The notes beneath the pieces were generated by a model, which was not told the DNA's origin, did no database searches, and saw only the letters and a list, made by a program, of their open reading frames with translations. The translations under genes and the position numbers were made by a program. From Azospirillum soli (GTDB lineage Bacteria; Pseudomonadota; Alphaproteobacteria; Azospirillales; Azospirillaceae), in NCBI RefSeq assembly GCF_017876165.1, contig NZ_JAGINQ010000001.1:124001-188000 (forward strand): DNA of 64,000 bases. Direction: 5' to 3'. Every line of letters starts with the position of its first letter. The stretch's first letter is position 1. This document shows, piece by piece, positions 47,217-58,538 of the stretch.

Positions 47217-48622
47217 GCGGCCTCCTTGGCGGCGCGGGCGCGGGCGGCGACGAACGCCTGCACGGCGCCCAGCTCGTTGGGCAGCTCGGACAGGCGCTCC
47301 TCGCGCACATACAGGTCGGACAGGCGGGGCGGCAGTTCCGGCCGGCGGCCGGTCGCCTTTTCCACCGCGTCGGGGAACTTGGCGGGATGGGCGGTCGCCA
47401 GCACGACCACCGCGACGTCCGGATCGAGCGCCGCCGTCTCGGCCGAGGCCACGCCGACCGCCGTGTGCGGGTCCAGCAGATAGCCGCACTCGCCCCACAC
47501 CTGCTCGATGGTGGCCATGGTGCCGGCCTCGTCCACCCGGTGGCCGGCGAAGACGGTCAGCGCCTCGGCCAGCTGGGCGTCGGTCACGGCGAACTTGCCC
47601 TCGGCCCGGAAGCGGTCCATCGACTCCTGCACGGCCGCACCGTCGCGGCCCAGCAGGTCGAACAGCAGCCGCTCGAAGTTGGAGGAGATCTGGATGTCCA
47701 TGCTGGGGCTCAATGTAGGCACGACCGGAGCCGCCGACATGGTGCCGCTCGCAAAAAAGCGCGCCAGGATGTCGTTGGAGTTGGAGCCCACGATCAGCTT
47801 CTCCACCGGCAGCCCCATCGCCCGCGCGCCGTAGGCGGCGTAGACGTTGCCGAAATTGCCGGTCGGCACGGTGAAGGCGATCTTGCGGTCCGGCGCGCCC
47901 AGCGCCACCGCCGCCGTGAAGTAGTAGACGATCTGGGCCATGATGCGCGCCCAGTTGATGGAGTTCACCGCCGACAGGCCCATTCGGTCGCGGAAGGCCA
48001 CGTCGTTGAACATCGCCTTCACCAGATCCTGGCAGTCGTCGAAGGTGCCGTGCAGGGCGATGTTGTGCACGTTGTCGGACAGCACGCTGGTCATCTGCCG
48101 GCGCTGCACCTCCGACGTGCGGCCCTTCGGGTGCATGATGAAGATGTCGACGTTCTGGCGGTCACGGCACGCCTCGATGGCGGCGGAGCCGGTGTCGCCG
48201 GAGGTGGCACCGACGATGGTGACGCGCTCGCCCCGCTTGGCCAGCACATGGTCGAACAAGCGGCCGAGCAGTTGCAGCGCCACGTCCTTGAAGGCGAGCG
48301 TCGGGCCGTGGAACAGCTCCAGCACCCAGGTGCGCTGGTCCAGCTGCACCAGCGGCGTCACGGCGGCGTGGTCGAAGGTGGCGTAGGCGTCCTCGACGAT
48401 GGTGCGGAACTCGTCCTCGGCGATGGCGCCGCCCAGGAAGGGCAGCATGACGCGCACGGCGATCTCGCTGTAGGGCAGCCCGCGCATCGCCCGGATCTCG
48501 TCCGCCGAGAACTGCGGCCAAGTCTGCGGCACGTAAAGGCCGCCGTCACGCGCGAGGCCGGCCAGCAGGACGTCTTCGAAACCCAGGACCGGGGCTTGCC
48601 CCCGCGTGCTGACGTACTTCAC
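47213..48622 (-). CDS. thrC: Threonine synthase
   Basis: PLP enzyme that converts O-phosphohomoserine to threonine. The 469-aa product starts VKYVSTRGQAPVLGFED (GTG) and has HGPTLAFKDVALQLLG with the PLP lysine, GATSGDTGSAAIEAC and the C-terminal dehydratase-like domain. I choose the GTG at 48622 because GGAG lies 6 nt upstream; an upstream TTG is worse. thrB is 10 kb away. M16 is coupled downstream. Confidence 0.95.
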   Translation of the reverse strand: MKYVSTRGQAPVLGFEDVLLAGLARDGGLYVPQTWPQFSADEIRAMRGLPYSEIAVRVMLPFLGGAIAEDEFRTIVEDAYATFDHAAVTPLVQLDQRTWVLELFHGPTLAFKDVALQLLGRLFDHVLAKRGERVTIVGATSGDTGSAAIEACRDRQNVDIFIMHPKGRTSEVQRRQMTSVLSDNVHNIALHGTFDDCQDLVKAMFNDVAFRDRMGLSAVNSINWARIMAQIVYYFTAAVALGAPDRKIAFTVPTGNFGNVYAAYGARAMGLPVEKLIVGSNSNDILARFFASGTMSAAPVVPTLSPSMDIQISSNFERLLFDLLGRDGAAVQESMDRFRAEGKFAVTDAQLAEALTVFAGHRVDEAGTMATIEQVWGECGYLLDPHTAVGVASAETAALDPDVAVVVLATAHPAKFPDAVEKATGRRPELPPRLSDLYVREERLSELPNELGAVQAFVAARARAAKEAA

Positions 48623-48747
48623 CGCACACACTCCACACAATGACGAGGCCGAAACCGAGAGAAGGCCAACGGACGGAAAGGGGCATAGTTAGCCGCTGCC
48701 CCCCATCCGCGCAAGCGGCTGCACGCTTCCGGCCGAGACAACGAAAG

Positions 48748-48774
48748 GGGCCGGCAGCGTGGCTGCCGGCCCCG
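48748..48774 (-). terminator. Strong hairpin after the GH5 gene
   Basis: GGGGCCGGCAGC and GCTGCCGGCCCC form a perfect 12-bp stem with a 3-nt loop. On the minus strand it is followed by TTTCG. It lies 20 bp past the GH5 stop and insulates thrC. Confidence 0.82.
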
Positions 48775-48793
48775 TCGTTCATCCGCTCCCGGA

Positions 48794-50116
48794 TCAACCC
48801 GCCGAATGCAGGTCGGTCAGGTCGTGATGCGCCTGCGGCAGGTCCTGGTAGAAGTCCATGTGCGCCGGATCGAGCGCCGGAGCGGCCATGGCCTCGGCCG
48901 TCGCCGGCGCGGTGGCGTCGGCGCCCTGCGCCTCGGTCACCTTGTGCGCCCACACGTCCACATCAGCGGACAGTGCCTGGGCCTTGGCCGGCGACCACGG
49001 GGCCTTGCCCTCGCTGCCGCCGCCGGCGAACAGGCCTTCCTTGATGGCGTTGTACTTGGTCTGATCGACCGTCTTCCAATCGTCCTTCAGGATACCGCCG
49101 GTGTCGCCCGAGTTCGGGTTCCATGACCAGTAGGTCCAGCTGGCGCCTTCCTTGCCGGCGCCCAGGTCGTTGGTGCCGTTGCCGTCCAGATCGCCGTTCA
49201 TGTAGTCGATCAGTTTGGCCATGTACTTCTTGTCCTGCTCGGTCTCCAGCTTGCCGCCGAATTCGCCGACCAGAACGGGCGCCTCGTTCTCCTCCAGCAG
49301 CCAGCCCCAGTTGTCGCTGTACTGGGCCGGCAGGTTGTTCGGATAGTTGTCGGCCTTGAACCACTCCATCTCATGGATGGACGGCCCATAGGAGTGGACC
49401 GAATAGACCAGCTTGTTCGGCGTGTCGAACTCGATCGGGCGATCCTTGGCGCCACGCAGGTTGCCGCCCCACCATTCCCACTGGCCGTCGTGGATCTCGG
49501 TGCCCTCGACCATCAGCAGCCAGTCCTTGTTCACGGACTGGATGGCGTTGCCGATGCGCTCCGCGGCCCAGGCCCAGTCGGTGGCCTTGTCGCCGCCGCC
49601 CCAGGTAGCCTGGCCGTGCGGCTCGTTGTGCAGGTCGGCGGCGACGACGGTGTCGTTGCCCTTGTACCGCTCGGCCAGCATCTTCCAGTTCTCGATCATC
49701 TTCGACTCGGGGTACTTGTCGTCGTACCACAGGCCGTTCTCGTTGGCCGACGCGCCGTCGCTGGAACGATGGTGGTCGAGGATGACCTTCAGGCCGATCC
49801 GGCCGGCGTAGTCGATGACCTTGTCGAAGACTTCGAGCGGCGTTTTGTTCTGCAGGTCGGGGTTCTTCGAAGTGTCAATGCCCGTCGCGCGATTGGCGTC
49901 GAGCATCGCATCGCTCCACGGCAGACGAATGGCGTTGAAGCCGAGGCTCTTCATCTGGTCCATCATGCCCCAGTAGCCGCGCATGTCCATGCCGTTGGGG
50001 TTGAAGACAAAGCCTTCGGCGCCGAACCAGTTCACGCCGGTCAGCTTAACGTTCTGACCCGACGAATCCACGATCTGGTTGCCGTTCGTGTGCAGGAAGC
50101 CCTTGGCGATGCTCAT
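48794..50116 (-). CDS. GH5-family glycoside hydrolase (endoglucanase-like), no signal peptide
   Basis: Beta-glycanase of 440 aa with acid/base Glu165 (ADLHNEPHG) and nucleophile Glu285 (VLVGEFGG), plus RLPWSDAML and ILDHHRSSDG of the GH5 barrel. There is no N-terminal signal peptide. Residues 309-317 (DLDGNGTND) form an EF-hand-like calcium loop inside the barrel. After residue 365 comes an Ala/Asp/Pro-rich tail ending DFYQDLPQAHHDLTDLHSAG, which could be a C-terminal type I secretion signal. Substrate (cellulose, xylan or own polysaccharide) unknown. It lies between M32 and thrC, an order not usual in alphaproteobacteria. The ATG is at 50116. Confidence 0.85.
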   Translation of the reverse strand: MSIAKGFLHTNGNQIVDSSGQNVKLTGVNWFGAEGFVFNPNGMDMRGYWGMMDQMKSLGFNAIRLPWSDAMLDANRATGIDTSKNPDLQNKTPLEVFDKVIDYAGRIGLKVILDHHRSSDGASANENGLWYDDKYPESKMIENWKMLAERYKGNDTVVAADLHNEPHGQATWGGGDKATDWAWAAERIGNAIQSVNKDWLLMVEGTEIHDGQWEWWGGNLRGAKDRPIEFDTPNKLVYSVHSYGPSIHEMEWFKADNYPNNLPAQYSDNWGWLLEENEAPVLVGEFGGKLETEQDKKYMAKLIDYMNGDLDGNGTNDLGAGKEGASWTYWSWNPNSGDTGGILKDDWKTVDQTKYNAIKEGLFAGGGSEGKAPWSPAKAQALSADVDVWAHKVTEAQGADATAPATAEAMAAPALDPAHMDFYQDLPQAHHDLTDLHSAG

Positions 50117-50315
50117 TTTTGAACCTCGTTGCCGTTTTGCGTTGGCCCCGAGGCTGGGCATTTATGGTTAACAGTTTATTGCCAATTGCAGCCGAACACC
50201 GGCCGCATTCATCGCAAGTTGTGATCAAAACCGGACGGAAGACCCGCGGCGGCGCCCGCCCCTACCGAGAGGAAAGACAAGAGTTCGCGCGGCTTTTAGC
50301 GGCTTTTCAGGCAAA

Positions 50316-50350
50316 GCCGATCCGGCATCGCTACGACCGGCCGGATCGGC
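50316..50350 (-). terminator. Possible hairpin after the M32 gene
   Basis: GCCGATCCGG and CCGGATCGGC are inverted 10-mers separated by 15 bp, followed on the minus strand by TTTGCC. The T run is weak. Confidence 0.4.
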
Positions 50351-50406
50351 AATGGAGGGTTAGCGGCTAGCCTTTTGCGCGCCGGAAAAATGCAAATTTT
50401 TGCCTC

Positions 50407-51912
50407 TTACGACCCGAGATACCGCGCTTCCAGGTGCCGCTTGAACACCGACGCGTCCAGCGCCCGGCCGGTCGCGGCGGTCAGAAGCTCGTCGCCGGAG
50501 GCATAAAGACAGCCTTTCTCGTGCACGTTTGCGCGCAGCCAGCGCACCAGCGGGCCGATGTCGCCACGAGCCAGCGCCGGCTTGATCTCCGGATCGGCGC
50601 GGTTGGCCGCGTCGAACAGCTGCGCCGCCGTCATGGCGCCCAGCGTGTAGCTGGGGAAGTAGCCCCAGCCGCCCGACGGCCAGTGGATGTCCTGCAAGCA
50701 GCCCTGGCGGTCGTCCGGCGGCACGACGCCGACCAGTTCCCGCATCCCCTCGTTCCAGGCGCCCGGCAGGTCTTTCAGCGCCAAATCCCCGCCGACCATC
50801 GCCTTCTCCAGGCGGTAGCGCAGGATCACATGCGCCGGGTAGGTGACCTCGTCGGCGTCCACGCGAATGAAGCCGCGCTCCACGTGGGTGTAGAGGCGGC
50901 GCAGGTTGTCCACTTCCCAAGCCGGGCCGGAGCCGCCGAAGGCTTCCCGCACGACCGGGCCCAGGTAGGACAGGAACTCCGGCGAGCGGCAGGCCTGCAT
51001 CTCCACCATCAGCGACTGGCTCTCGTGCACGGCCATGCCGCGCGATTCCCCGACCGGCTGGCGGATCCAGGCGCGCGGGCGGCCCTGTTCGTAGAGCGCA
51101 TGGCCGGTCTCGTGCATCACGGCCATCAGCGCCTTGGTAACGTCCGCCTCGTCGTAGCGGGTGGTCAGGCGCACGTCGTCGGTCGCCCCGCCGCAGAAGG
51201 GGTGCAGAGACACGTCCAGCCGCCCACGGTCGAAGTCGAAGCCGGCCTGCCGCATCAGCTTCTCGCCCAGCGCCCGCTGCGCCTCGACCGGGAAGGTCCC
51301 CTCCGGCCGCAGCACCTCCGGCTCGCGTGCCTGCTTTTCCAGAACACGCTCGATCAGGCCGGGCAGGAAGGCGGCGAGGTCGTCGAACAGCGCGTCGATG
51401 CGCTCGGCCCGCGCACCGGGATCGTGCTGGTCCAGCATGGTGTCGTACGGGCTCAGGCCCATGGCCGCCGCCTTGGCCTCGCTGCACTCGCGGACGCGGG
51501 CCAGAACCTCCGTCAGGGAGGGCAGCAGCATCTTGAAGTCGCTCTCCGCCCGCGCGGTGCGCCACGTCATGTCGCAGACGGAAATCGCCCGGCTGGTCGC
51601 CTCCACCAGATCGGCCGGGACGGCGGTGGCGTGCAGATAGCGGCTGCGCATCTCCCGCAGGTTCGCCTTGCGCCACGGGTCCAGGCCGCCGTCGGATTCG
51701 GCCTCCGCCAGCCACGCGCCGATGCGCGGGTCGGTCGCCAGCTCGTGCGCCACCACCGACAGGGCCGCCGTCTGCTCGGCCCGCCCGTCGTTGGAGCCGA
51801 CCGGCATCATGGTCTGCGTGTCCCAGCCCAGGATCCCGAGCGCGTCCCCGATGGCGGCGATGCGGGCGTAGCGGCGTTCCAGTTCCTGGTAAGCGGTCAT
51901 GGAGGCGGTCAT
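50407..51912 (-). CDS. M32-family metallocarboxypeptidase
   Basis: Carboxypeptidase Taq family. The 501-aa product has the HExxH motif in AVMHETGHALYEQGRPRAW and other family blocks (ILGWDTQTMMP, HPFCGGATDDVRLTTRY, ESQSLMVEMQ). Its ATG overlaps the SURF1 stop by four bases, so it is translated from the 3' end of the cox operon. A second ATG four codons later is possible. Confidence 0.93.
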   Translation of the reverse strand: MTASMTAYQELERRYARIAAIGDALGILGWDTQTMMPVGSNDGRAEQTAALSVVAHELATDPRIGAWLAEAESDGGLDPWRKANLREMRSRYLHATAVPADLVEATSRAISVCDMTWRTARAESDFKMLLPSLTEVLARVRECSEAKAAAMGLSPYDTMLDQHDPGARAERIDALFDDLAAFLPGLIERVLEKQAREPEVLRPEGTFPVEAQRALGEKLMRQAGFDFDRGRLDVSLHPFCGGATDDVRLTTRYDEADVTKALMAVMHETGHALYEQGRPRAWIRQPVGESRGMAVHESQSLMVEMQACRSPEFLSYLGPVVREAFGGSGPAWEVDNLRRLYTHVERGFIRVDADEVTYPAHVILRYRLEKAMVGGDLALKDLPGAWNEGMRELVGVVPPDDRQGCLQDIHWPSGGWGYFPSYTLGAMTAAQLFDAANRADPEIKPALARGDIGPLVRWLRANVHEKGCLYASGDELLTAATGRALDASVFKRHLEARYLGS

Positions 51913-52643
51913 GGTGCGGGCTCGATCCGGCGGCGTTGCGACAGGACGAAGATCACGATCAGCGTCACGGCGAGGCTATACCACGTGATCGCGTATTGCA
52001 GATGGTTGTTGGGCAGCTCGACCTGCGGTGCAATGCCGTTCAGCACGCCGCCCGACCGGCCCGCGTCCGGCAAAGCCTCCACCACCAGCGGCGCCACACC
52101 GGACAATCCTTGCGCGGCGGCCATGGCCGGCGGGTCCACGCGCATCCAGGCATCGGCGCCCGGCCGGTTCTCCGGCTGGAACCAGCCGGCGGGATGGGGC
52201 AGCCGCACCAGCCCGGTGACGGTCACCTCGCCCCCGGTCCGGCTCTCCGGCCGGGTCGCCGGATCGCGCCGGTCCATGGGCACGAAGCCCCGGTTGACCA
52301 GAACCACGCCCCCGCCGTCGGCGCGCTGGAGCGGGGTCAGCACCTCATAGCCCACCTGCCCCTGCCGGGGCCGGGCCATCAGGCGCATTTCCTTGTCGTG
52401 CAGATAACGCCCGGTGACGGTTACCGGACGGAACTCGAAACCCTCGGGATCGGAGACGGTGGCGGGCAGCGGCACCGGGGGCGCCGTCACACGCTGCTCG
52501 ACCCGCTGGATCAGCTCGGCCTTCCAGGCCATGCGCTGCACCTGCCAGGTGCCCAGCGCCAGCATGATCAGCACCGCCGGCACGGTGATCAGCGTCGCCG
52601 TCAGCGACGGGCGGAAGCGGCGCGGCGCCGCGTCGACGGTCAT
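51909..52643 (-). CDS. SURF1 family cytochrome oxidase assembly protein
   Basis: Inner-membrane protein with a helix near each end, involved in heme a insertion into CtaD. The 244-aa product has PAVLIMLALGTWQVQRM near the start, VNRGFVP, RLPHPAGWFQPENRPG and NNHLQYAITWYSLAVTLIVIF at the end. It lies two bases after DUF983 and overlaps the M32 gene. Confidence 0.93.
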   Translation of the reverse strand: MTVDAAPRRFRPSLTATLITVPAVLIMLALGTWQVQRMAWKAELIQRVEQRVTAPPVPLPATVSDPEGFEFRPVTVTGRYLHDKEMRLMARPRQGQVGYEVLTPLQRADGGGVVLVNRGFVPMDRRDPATRPESRTGGEVTVTGLVRLPHPAGWFQPENRPGADAWMRVDPPAMAAAQGLSGVAPLVVEALPDAGRSGGVLNGIAPQVELPNNHLQYAITWYSLAVTLIVIFVLSQRRRIEPAP

Positions 52644-52645
52644 GG

Positions 52646-53023
52646 TCACGGATGTGGCCCTCCCTCCAGCTCGTTCCGCCGGTAACGGTATTGGAGCGCC
52701 ACGACATAGGCCTTGGCCGGCCGCAGCATCCCCAGCGCCAAGCCCAGGATGACGATGCTCCAGACGATGGCGTGCAGCCACAGCGGCCACTCCACCGTCA
52801 TCGACACCCACAGCGCCACCGGTACGACCAGAAAGCCCAGGATGAAGATCAGGAACACTGCCGGCCCGTCGCCGCTGTCATGCCGGGACAGTTCCAGCCC
52901 GCAGACGTCGCAGGTGTCCTTGACCGTGAGGAAGCCCTTGAACAGCTTCCCCCGGCCGCAGCGCGGGCACGCGCAACGCATGCCCGCGGTCAGGGGGGAA
53001 ACGTTGGGGTGGAACTCGCTCAA
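52646..53023 (-). CDS. DUF983 family membrane protein
   Basis: Protein of 125 aa with a zinc-ribbon-like CPRC...CDVCG pair (residues about 19-45) and two C-terminal helices. Start chosen as the TTG at 53023, in frame with [14 protein letters not shown], the usual N-terminus of the family; it overlaps the ctaE stop as TTGA. Family members sit in cox operons; biochemical role unknown. Confidence 0.85.
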   Translation of the reverse strand: MSEFHPNVSPLTAGMRCACPRCGRGKLFKGFLTVKDTCDVCGLELSRHDSGDGPAVFLIFILGFLVVPVALWVSMTVEWPLWLHAIVWSIVILGLALGMLRPAKAYVVALQYRYRRNELEGGPHP

Positions 53024-53892
53024 TGCCCGTGCGCTCCTCCGGCGGAGCCCCACCAGTAGATCGACACGAACAGGAACAGCCAGACCACGTCGACGAAGTG
53101 CCAGTACCAGGCCGCCGCCTCGAAGCCGAAGTGGCTCTGCGGGGTGAAGTGGCCCTTCATCGTGCGGATCCAGCAGACGAACAGGAAGATCGTGCCGACG
53201 ATGACGTGGAAGCCGTGGAAGCCCGTCGCCATGAAGAAGGTGGACGGGTAGATGCCATCCGTGAAGCCGAAGGAGGCGTGGCTGTACTCCCAGGCCTGGA
53301 AGAAGGTGAACATGACGCCCAGCAGCACCGTCAGGCCCAGTGCCCGCGAGGCGTCCCGCCGGTTGCCCTCGATGATCGCGTGATGCGCCCAGGTGACGGT
53401 GACGCCCGACAGCAGCAGGATCAGCGTCATCAGGAAGGGCAGATGGAACGGGTCGAAGGTCTGGATGTGCGGCGGCGGCCAGACACCGGCCGGGTTCTGC
53501 GCGAACACCTTCGGGAACAGAGCCGCGTCGTAGAAGGCCCAGAAGAAGGCGGCGAAGAACATCACCTCCGACGCGATGAACAGCGACATGCCGTAGCGCA
53601 GGCCGATCTTCACGACGGGGGTGTGGGCCTTTTCGCGCACCGCCTCCTTGATGACGTCGCGCCACCAGCCGAACATCACGCCGGCCACCGACAGGACACC
53701 CAGCGCCAGCAGAAGCCAGCCGCCGCCATGCATGTAGATCACCATGCCCAGCGCCAGCAGGCCGCCGGCGAAGGCGCCCAGCAGGGGCCAGGGGCTTGGC
53801 TTCACCAGATGGTAGGGATGCGGAATGCCCTCCCCCGCGCCGTGGGCGGAGGCGGGTGCGTGCGGCATTTGCCCGTGCGTGATGTCGGCCAT
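53020..53892 (-). CDS. ctaE: Cytochrome c oxidase subunit III
   Basis: Seven-helix core subunit of the aa3-type oxidase. The 290-aa product has [35 protein letters not shown] and [21 protein letters not shown]. Order ctaG-ctaE-DUF983-SURF1 is as in many alphaproteobacteria. Confidence 0.96.
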   Translation of the reverse strand: MADITHGQMPHAPASAHGAGEGIPHPYHLVKPSPWPLLGAFAGGLLALGMVIYMHGGGWLLLALGVLSVAGVMFGWWRDVIKEAVREKAHTPVVKIGLRYGMSLFIASEVMFFAAFFWAFYDAALFPKVFAQNPAGVWPPPHIQTFDPFHLPFLMTLILLLSGVTVTWAHHAIIEGNRRDASRALGLTVLLGVMFTFFQAWEYSHASFGFTDGIYPSTFFMATGFHGFHVIVGTIFLFVCWIRTMKGHFTPQSHFGFEAAAWYWHFVDVVWLFLFVSIYWWGSAGGAHGH

Positions 53893-53915
53893 CGTCTTTT
53901 CCAACCCCGTTTCGT

Positions 53916-54524
53916 TCAGTTGGTCGCGGTCGCCTTGGGCGACGCCGTTTCGCTTTTCTTGCCGTGTTGCTGCGCCAGCACCGCGCCTTCGTCCTTCGCG
54001 CGGAAGAAGGTGTAGGACAGGGTGATGGTGGTCACGTCCTCCATGGCCGGGTCCGCGGCCAGCGCCGGATCGACGAAGAAGGCCACGGGCATGTCCACCG
54101 CCTGTCCGGGTTCCAGCACCTGTTCGGTGAAGCAGAAGCACTCGATCTTGTTGAAGTAGCGCCCGGCCTTGTCCGGCGTGACGTTGTAGGAGGCCGTGCC
54201 GACCGTGGGCTTGCTCCCCCGGTTCTCCGCGCGGTAGGCGGCCAGCCCCGTCTCACCCAGCTTCACCGTCAGCGCGCGCTGTTCCGGCCGGAAGGACCAG
54301 GGCAGCGCGTTGTTGACGTCCGAATTGAAGCGGACGGTGATGGTGCGCTCCACCACCTGTGCCGGCGCGGCGCTGGCCCGCTGGGTGGTCCCGCCGAAGC
54401 CGGTCACCTGGCAAAACAGCGAGTAGAGCGGCGCCGACGCGTAGGCGAGCCCGGTCATCCCCGCCACAAGGCCGAGCAGCCCGATCAGGAACAGCCGGTT
54501 CCGGCGCCGGAGCTTCTCGGTCAT
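53916..54524 (-). CDS. ctaG: Cytochrome c oxidase assembly protein CtaG (Cox11)
   Basis: Copper chaperone for CuB. The 202-aa product has one N-terminal helix (about 12-32) and the copper motif CFCFTEQ in [17 protein letters not shown]. The start at 54524 lies four bases after the small gene upstream. Confidence 0.95.
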   Translation of the reverse strand: MTEKLRRRNRLFLIGLLGLVAGMTGLAYASAPLYSLFCQVTGFGGTTQRASAAPAQVVERTITVRFNSDVNNALPWSFRPEQRALTVKLGETGLAAYRAENRGSKPTVGTASYNVTPDKAGRYFNKIECFCFTEQVLEPGQAVDMPVAFFVDPALAADPAMEDVTTITLSYTFFRAKDEGAVLAQQHGKKSETASPKATATN

Positions 54525-54528
54525 GCCG

Positions 54529-54669
54529 CTACATCCCCCCCATGCGCACGACGGTGATGACGTAGAACAGCGCCACCAGCGCCAGAAGTGCGGCCAGCAC
54601 CGCGTAGTTGCGCCCGCGCAGACGCTTGCGCCGTTCCATCTCGGCCTGGATATCGTCCATGACGGTCAT
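54529..54669 (-). CDS. 46-aa single-span membrane protein in the cox operon
   Basis: A short frame starts ATGACCGTCATGGACG and encodes MTVMDDIQAEMERRKRLRG followed by one hydrophobic helix (NYAVLAALLALVALFYVITVV) and a short end (RMGGM). It is 8 bp after ctaB and 4 bp before ctaG. Tiny unnamed proteins of this form (CoxF-like) occur at this spot in other alphaproteobacteria. An assembly or subunit role is plausible but unproved. Confidence 0.82.
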   Translation of the reverse strand: MTVMDDIQAEMERRKRLRGRNYAVLAALLALVALFYVITVVRMGGM

Positions 54670-54677
54670 GCCTCACC

Positions 54678-55571
54678 TCACGATGCGAGATGCTCGCCCA
54701 CCAGCAGGGCGAACAGCAGGAACAGGTAAAGGATCGAGAAGCCGAACATCTGCTTGGCCGGCTTGTCGTCGGTCGAACGCAGCACCCGCACCGCGCACAG
54801 CACGAACAGGGCGCCCAGCACGCTCGACCCGGCGAGGTAGGCGAGCCCCCCGATGCCCACGAAATACGGCGCGGCCGCCACCGGCAGCAGCACCAGCGTG
54901 TAGAGCAGCATCTGCCGCTTGGTCGCTTCCGGCCCGGCGACCACCGGCATCATCGGCACGCCGGCGCGTGTGTAGTCGCCGTTGCGGAACAGGGCCAGCG
55001 CCCAGAAATGCGGCGGCGTCCACAGGAAGATCAGCAGGAACAGGATGATCGACGGCAGTTCGACCCCGCCGGTCACCGCCGCCCAGCCGATCATCGGCGG
55101 GAAGGCGCCGGCAGCCCCGCCGATCACGATGTTCTGCGGCGTGCGGCGCTTCAGCCACATCGTATAGACGAGGATGTAAAAGCCGATGGTCAGCGCCAGC
55201 AGCGCCGAGGCCGTCCAGTTGACCGCCAGCCCCATCACCACGACCGATGCGGCGGCGAGGATCACGCCGAAGGCCAGCGCGTTGTCCGCCTCCACCCGGC
55301 CCGAGGGGATCGGGCGCTTGGCGGTGCGGCTCATCACCGCGTCGATGTCGCGGTCGTACCACATGTTGATGGCGCCGGACGCCCCGGCCCCGACCGCGAT
55401 GCACAACACCGCCACGAAGGCTAGCACCGGATGCAGATGCCCCGGCGCCACGACGATTCCCGCCAGCCCCGTGAACACCACCAGCGACATCACGCGCGGC
55501 TTCAGCAACTCGATGTAGTCGCCGGCGCTTGCCCCGCCCGAAGAGACCCGTTCTAGGCTCAGGTCCGTCAT
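54678..55571 (-). CDS. ctaB: Protoheme IX farnesyltransferase (heme O synthase)
   Basis: Multi-spanning UbiA-family prenyltransferase that makes heme O for the oxidase. The 297-aa product has the Asp-rich motif [38 protein letters not shown] and the second motif [10 protein letters not shown]. Start at 55571 (MTDLSLERV), with upstream residues unlikely. Confidence 0.95.
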   Translation of the reverse strand: MTDLSLERVSSGGASAGDYIELLKPRVMSLVVFTGLAGIVVAPGHLHPVLAFVAVLCIAVGAGASGAINMWYDRDIDAVMSRTAKRPIPSGRVEADNALAFGVILAAASVVVMGLAVNWTASALLALTIGFYILVYTMWLKRRTPQNIVIGGAAGAFPPMIGWAAVTGGVELPSIILFLLIFLWTPPHFWALALFRNGDYTRAGVPMMPVVAGPEATKRQMLLYTLVLLPVAAAPYFVGIGGLAYLAGSSVLGALFVLCAVRVLRSTDDKPAKQMFGFSILYLFLLFALLVGEHLAS

Positions 55572-55626
55572 TCTTATGCCCTCCCCGGCCATGGGGGCGG
55601 TCAAGCCCCCACGACCCTGTGCGTCG

Positions 55627-58129
<2,503 letters not shown>

Positions 58130-58499
58130 CCCCAACCCTCTCGTTGGCCGCAAGCCCTAGGGTACTAGGCCGCGGTCGTCCCTTCCCGCCGGCCCCGCCT
58201 TCGCCCATCTTTTTGTGGTCCCGATTCGTCAGCGCGGGATCCACGGCTGGGCGTTACGGCCAAGGCCGGAACTTGCAGGGTTCATGCCGTCTTGAGCGCG
58301 ACATTTCCCCGCAGCTTGAGCTTAACCCCCTGCTCTGCTCAGGTACAATCAGCCCTTCCGCCTACTATGGCTATAGGCTCAGAGCCAGGGTTGAAGCTCC
58401 CACAGGGGTAAAGGTTGAGCTTGGAAAAGGGTTGCGCACTGCGACAGCTTGTCGCACTCCGTTGGTCCAACAAATTTTTGAAGCAAAGCAAGGACGTAG
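58130..58499. other. Upstream region of the cox operon
   Basis: About 370 bp between the ctaC start and the terminator of the DUF3422 gene. It holds no gene that I can support. It contains the RegR-like palindrome and one weak minus-strand pair (TTGTAC, 17 bp, TTAAGC) that could be a promoter. Confidence 0.5.
58440..58456 (-). promoter_or_regulatory. RegA/RegR/PrrA-like palindrome upstream of ctaC
   Basis: TGCGACAGCTTGTCGCA is a 7-bp-arm inverted repeat. The core GCGAC-N5-GTCGC fits the GNGRC...GNCGC pattern I recall for RegR-type redox response regulators, with the central TT not matched. Such regulators control oxidases in other alphaproteobacteria. Confidence 0.45.
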
Positions 58500-58528
58500 C
58501 CCCTTTCCCGCCGATGGCGGGAAAGGGG
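58500..58528 (-). terminator. Perfect hairpin after the DUF3422 gene
   Basis: CCCCTTTCCCGCC-GAT-GGCGGGAAAGGGG: 13-bp stem, 3-nt loop, 11 bp past the stop. No long T run, so strength is uncertain. Confidence 0.6.
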
Positions 58529-58538
58529 GTGTTGGCGC

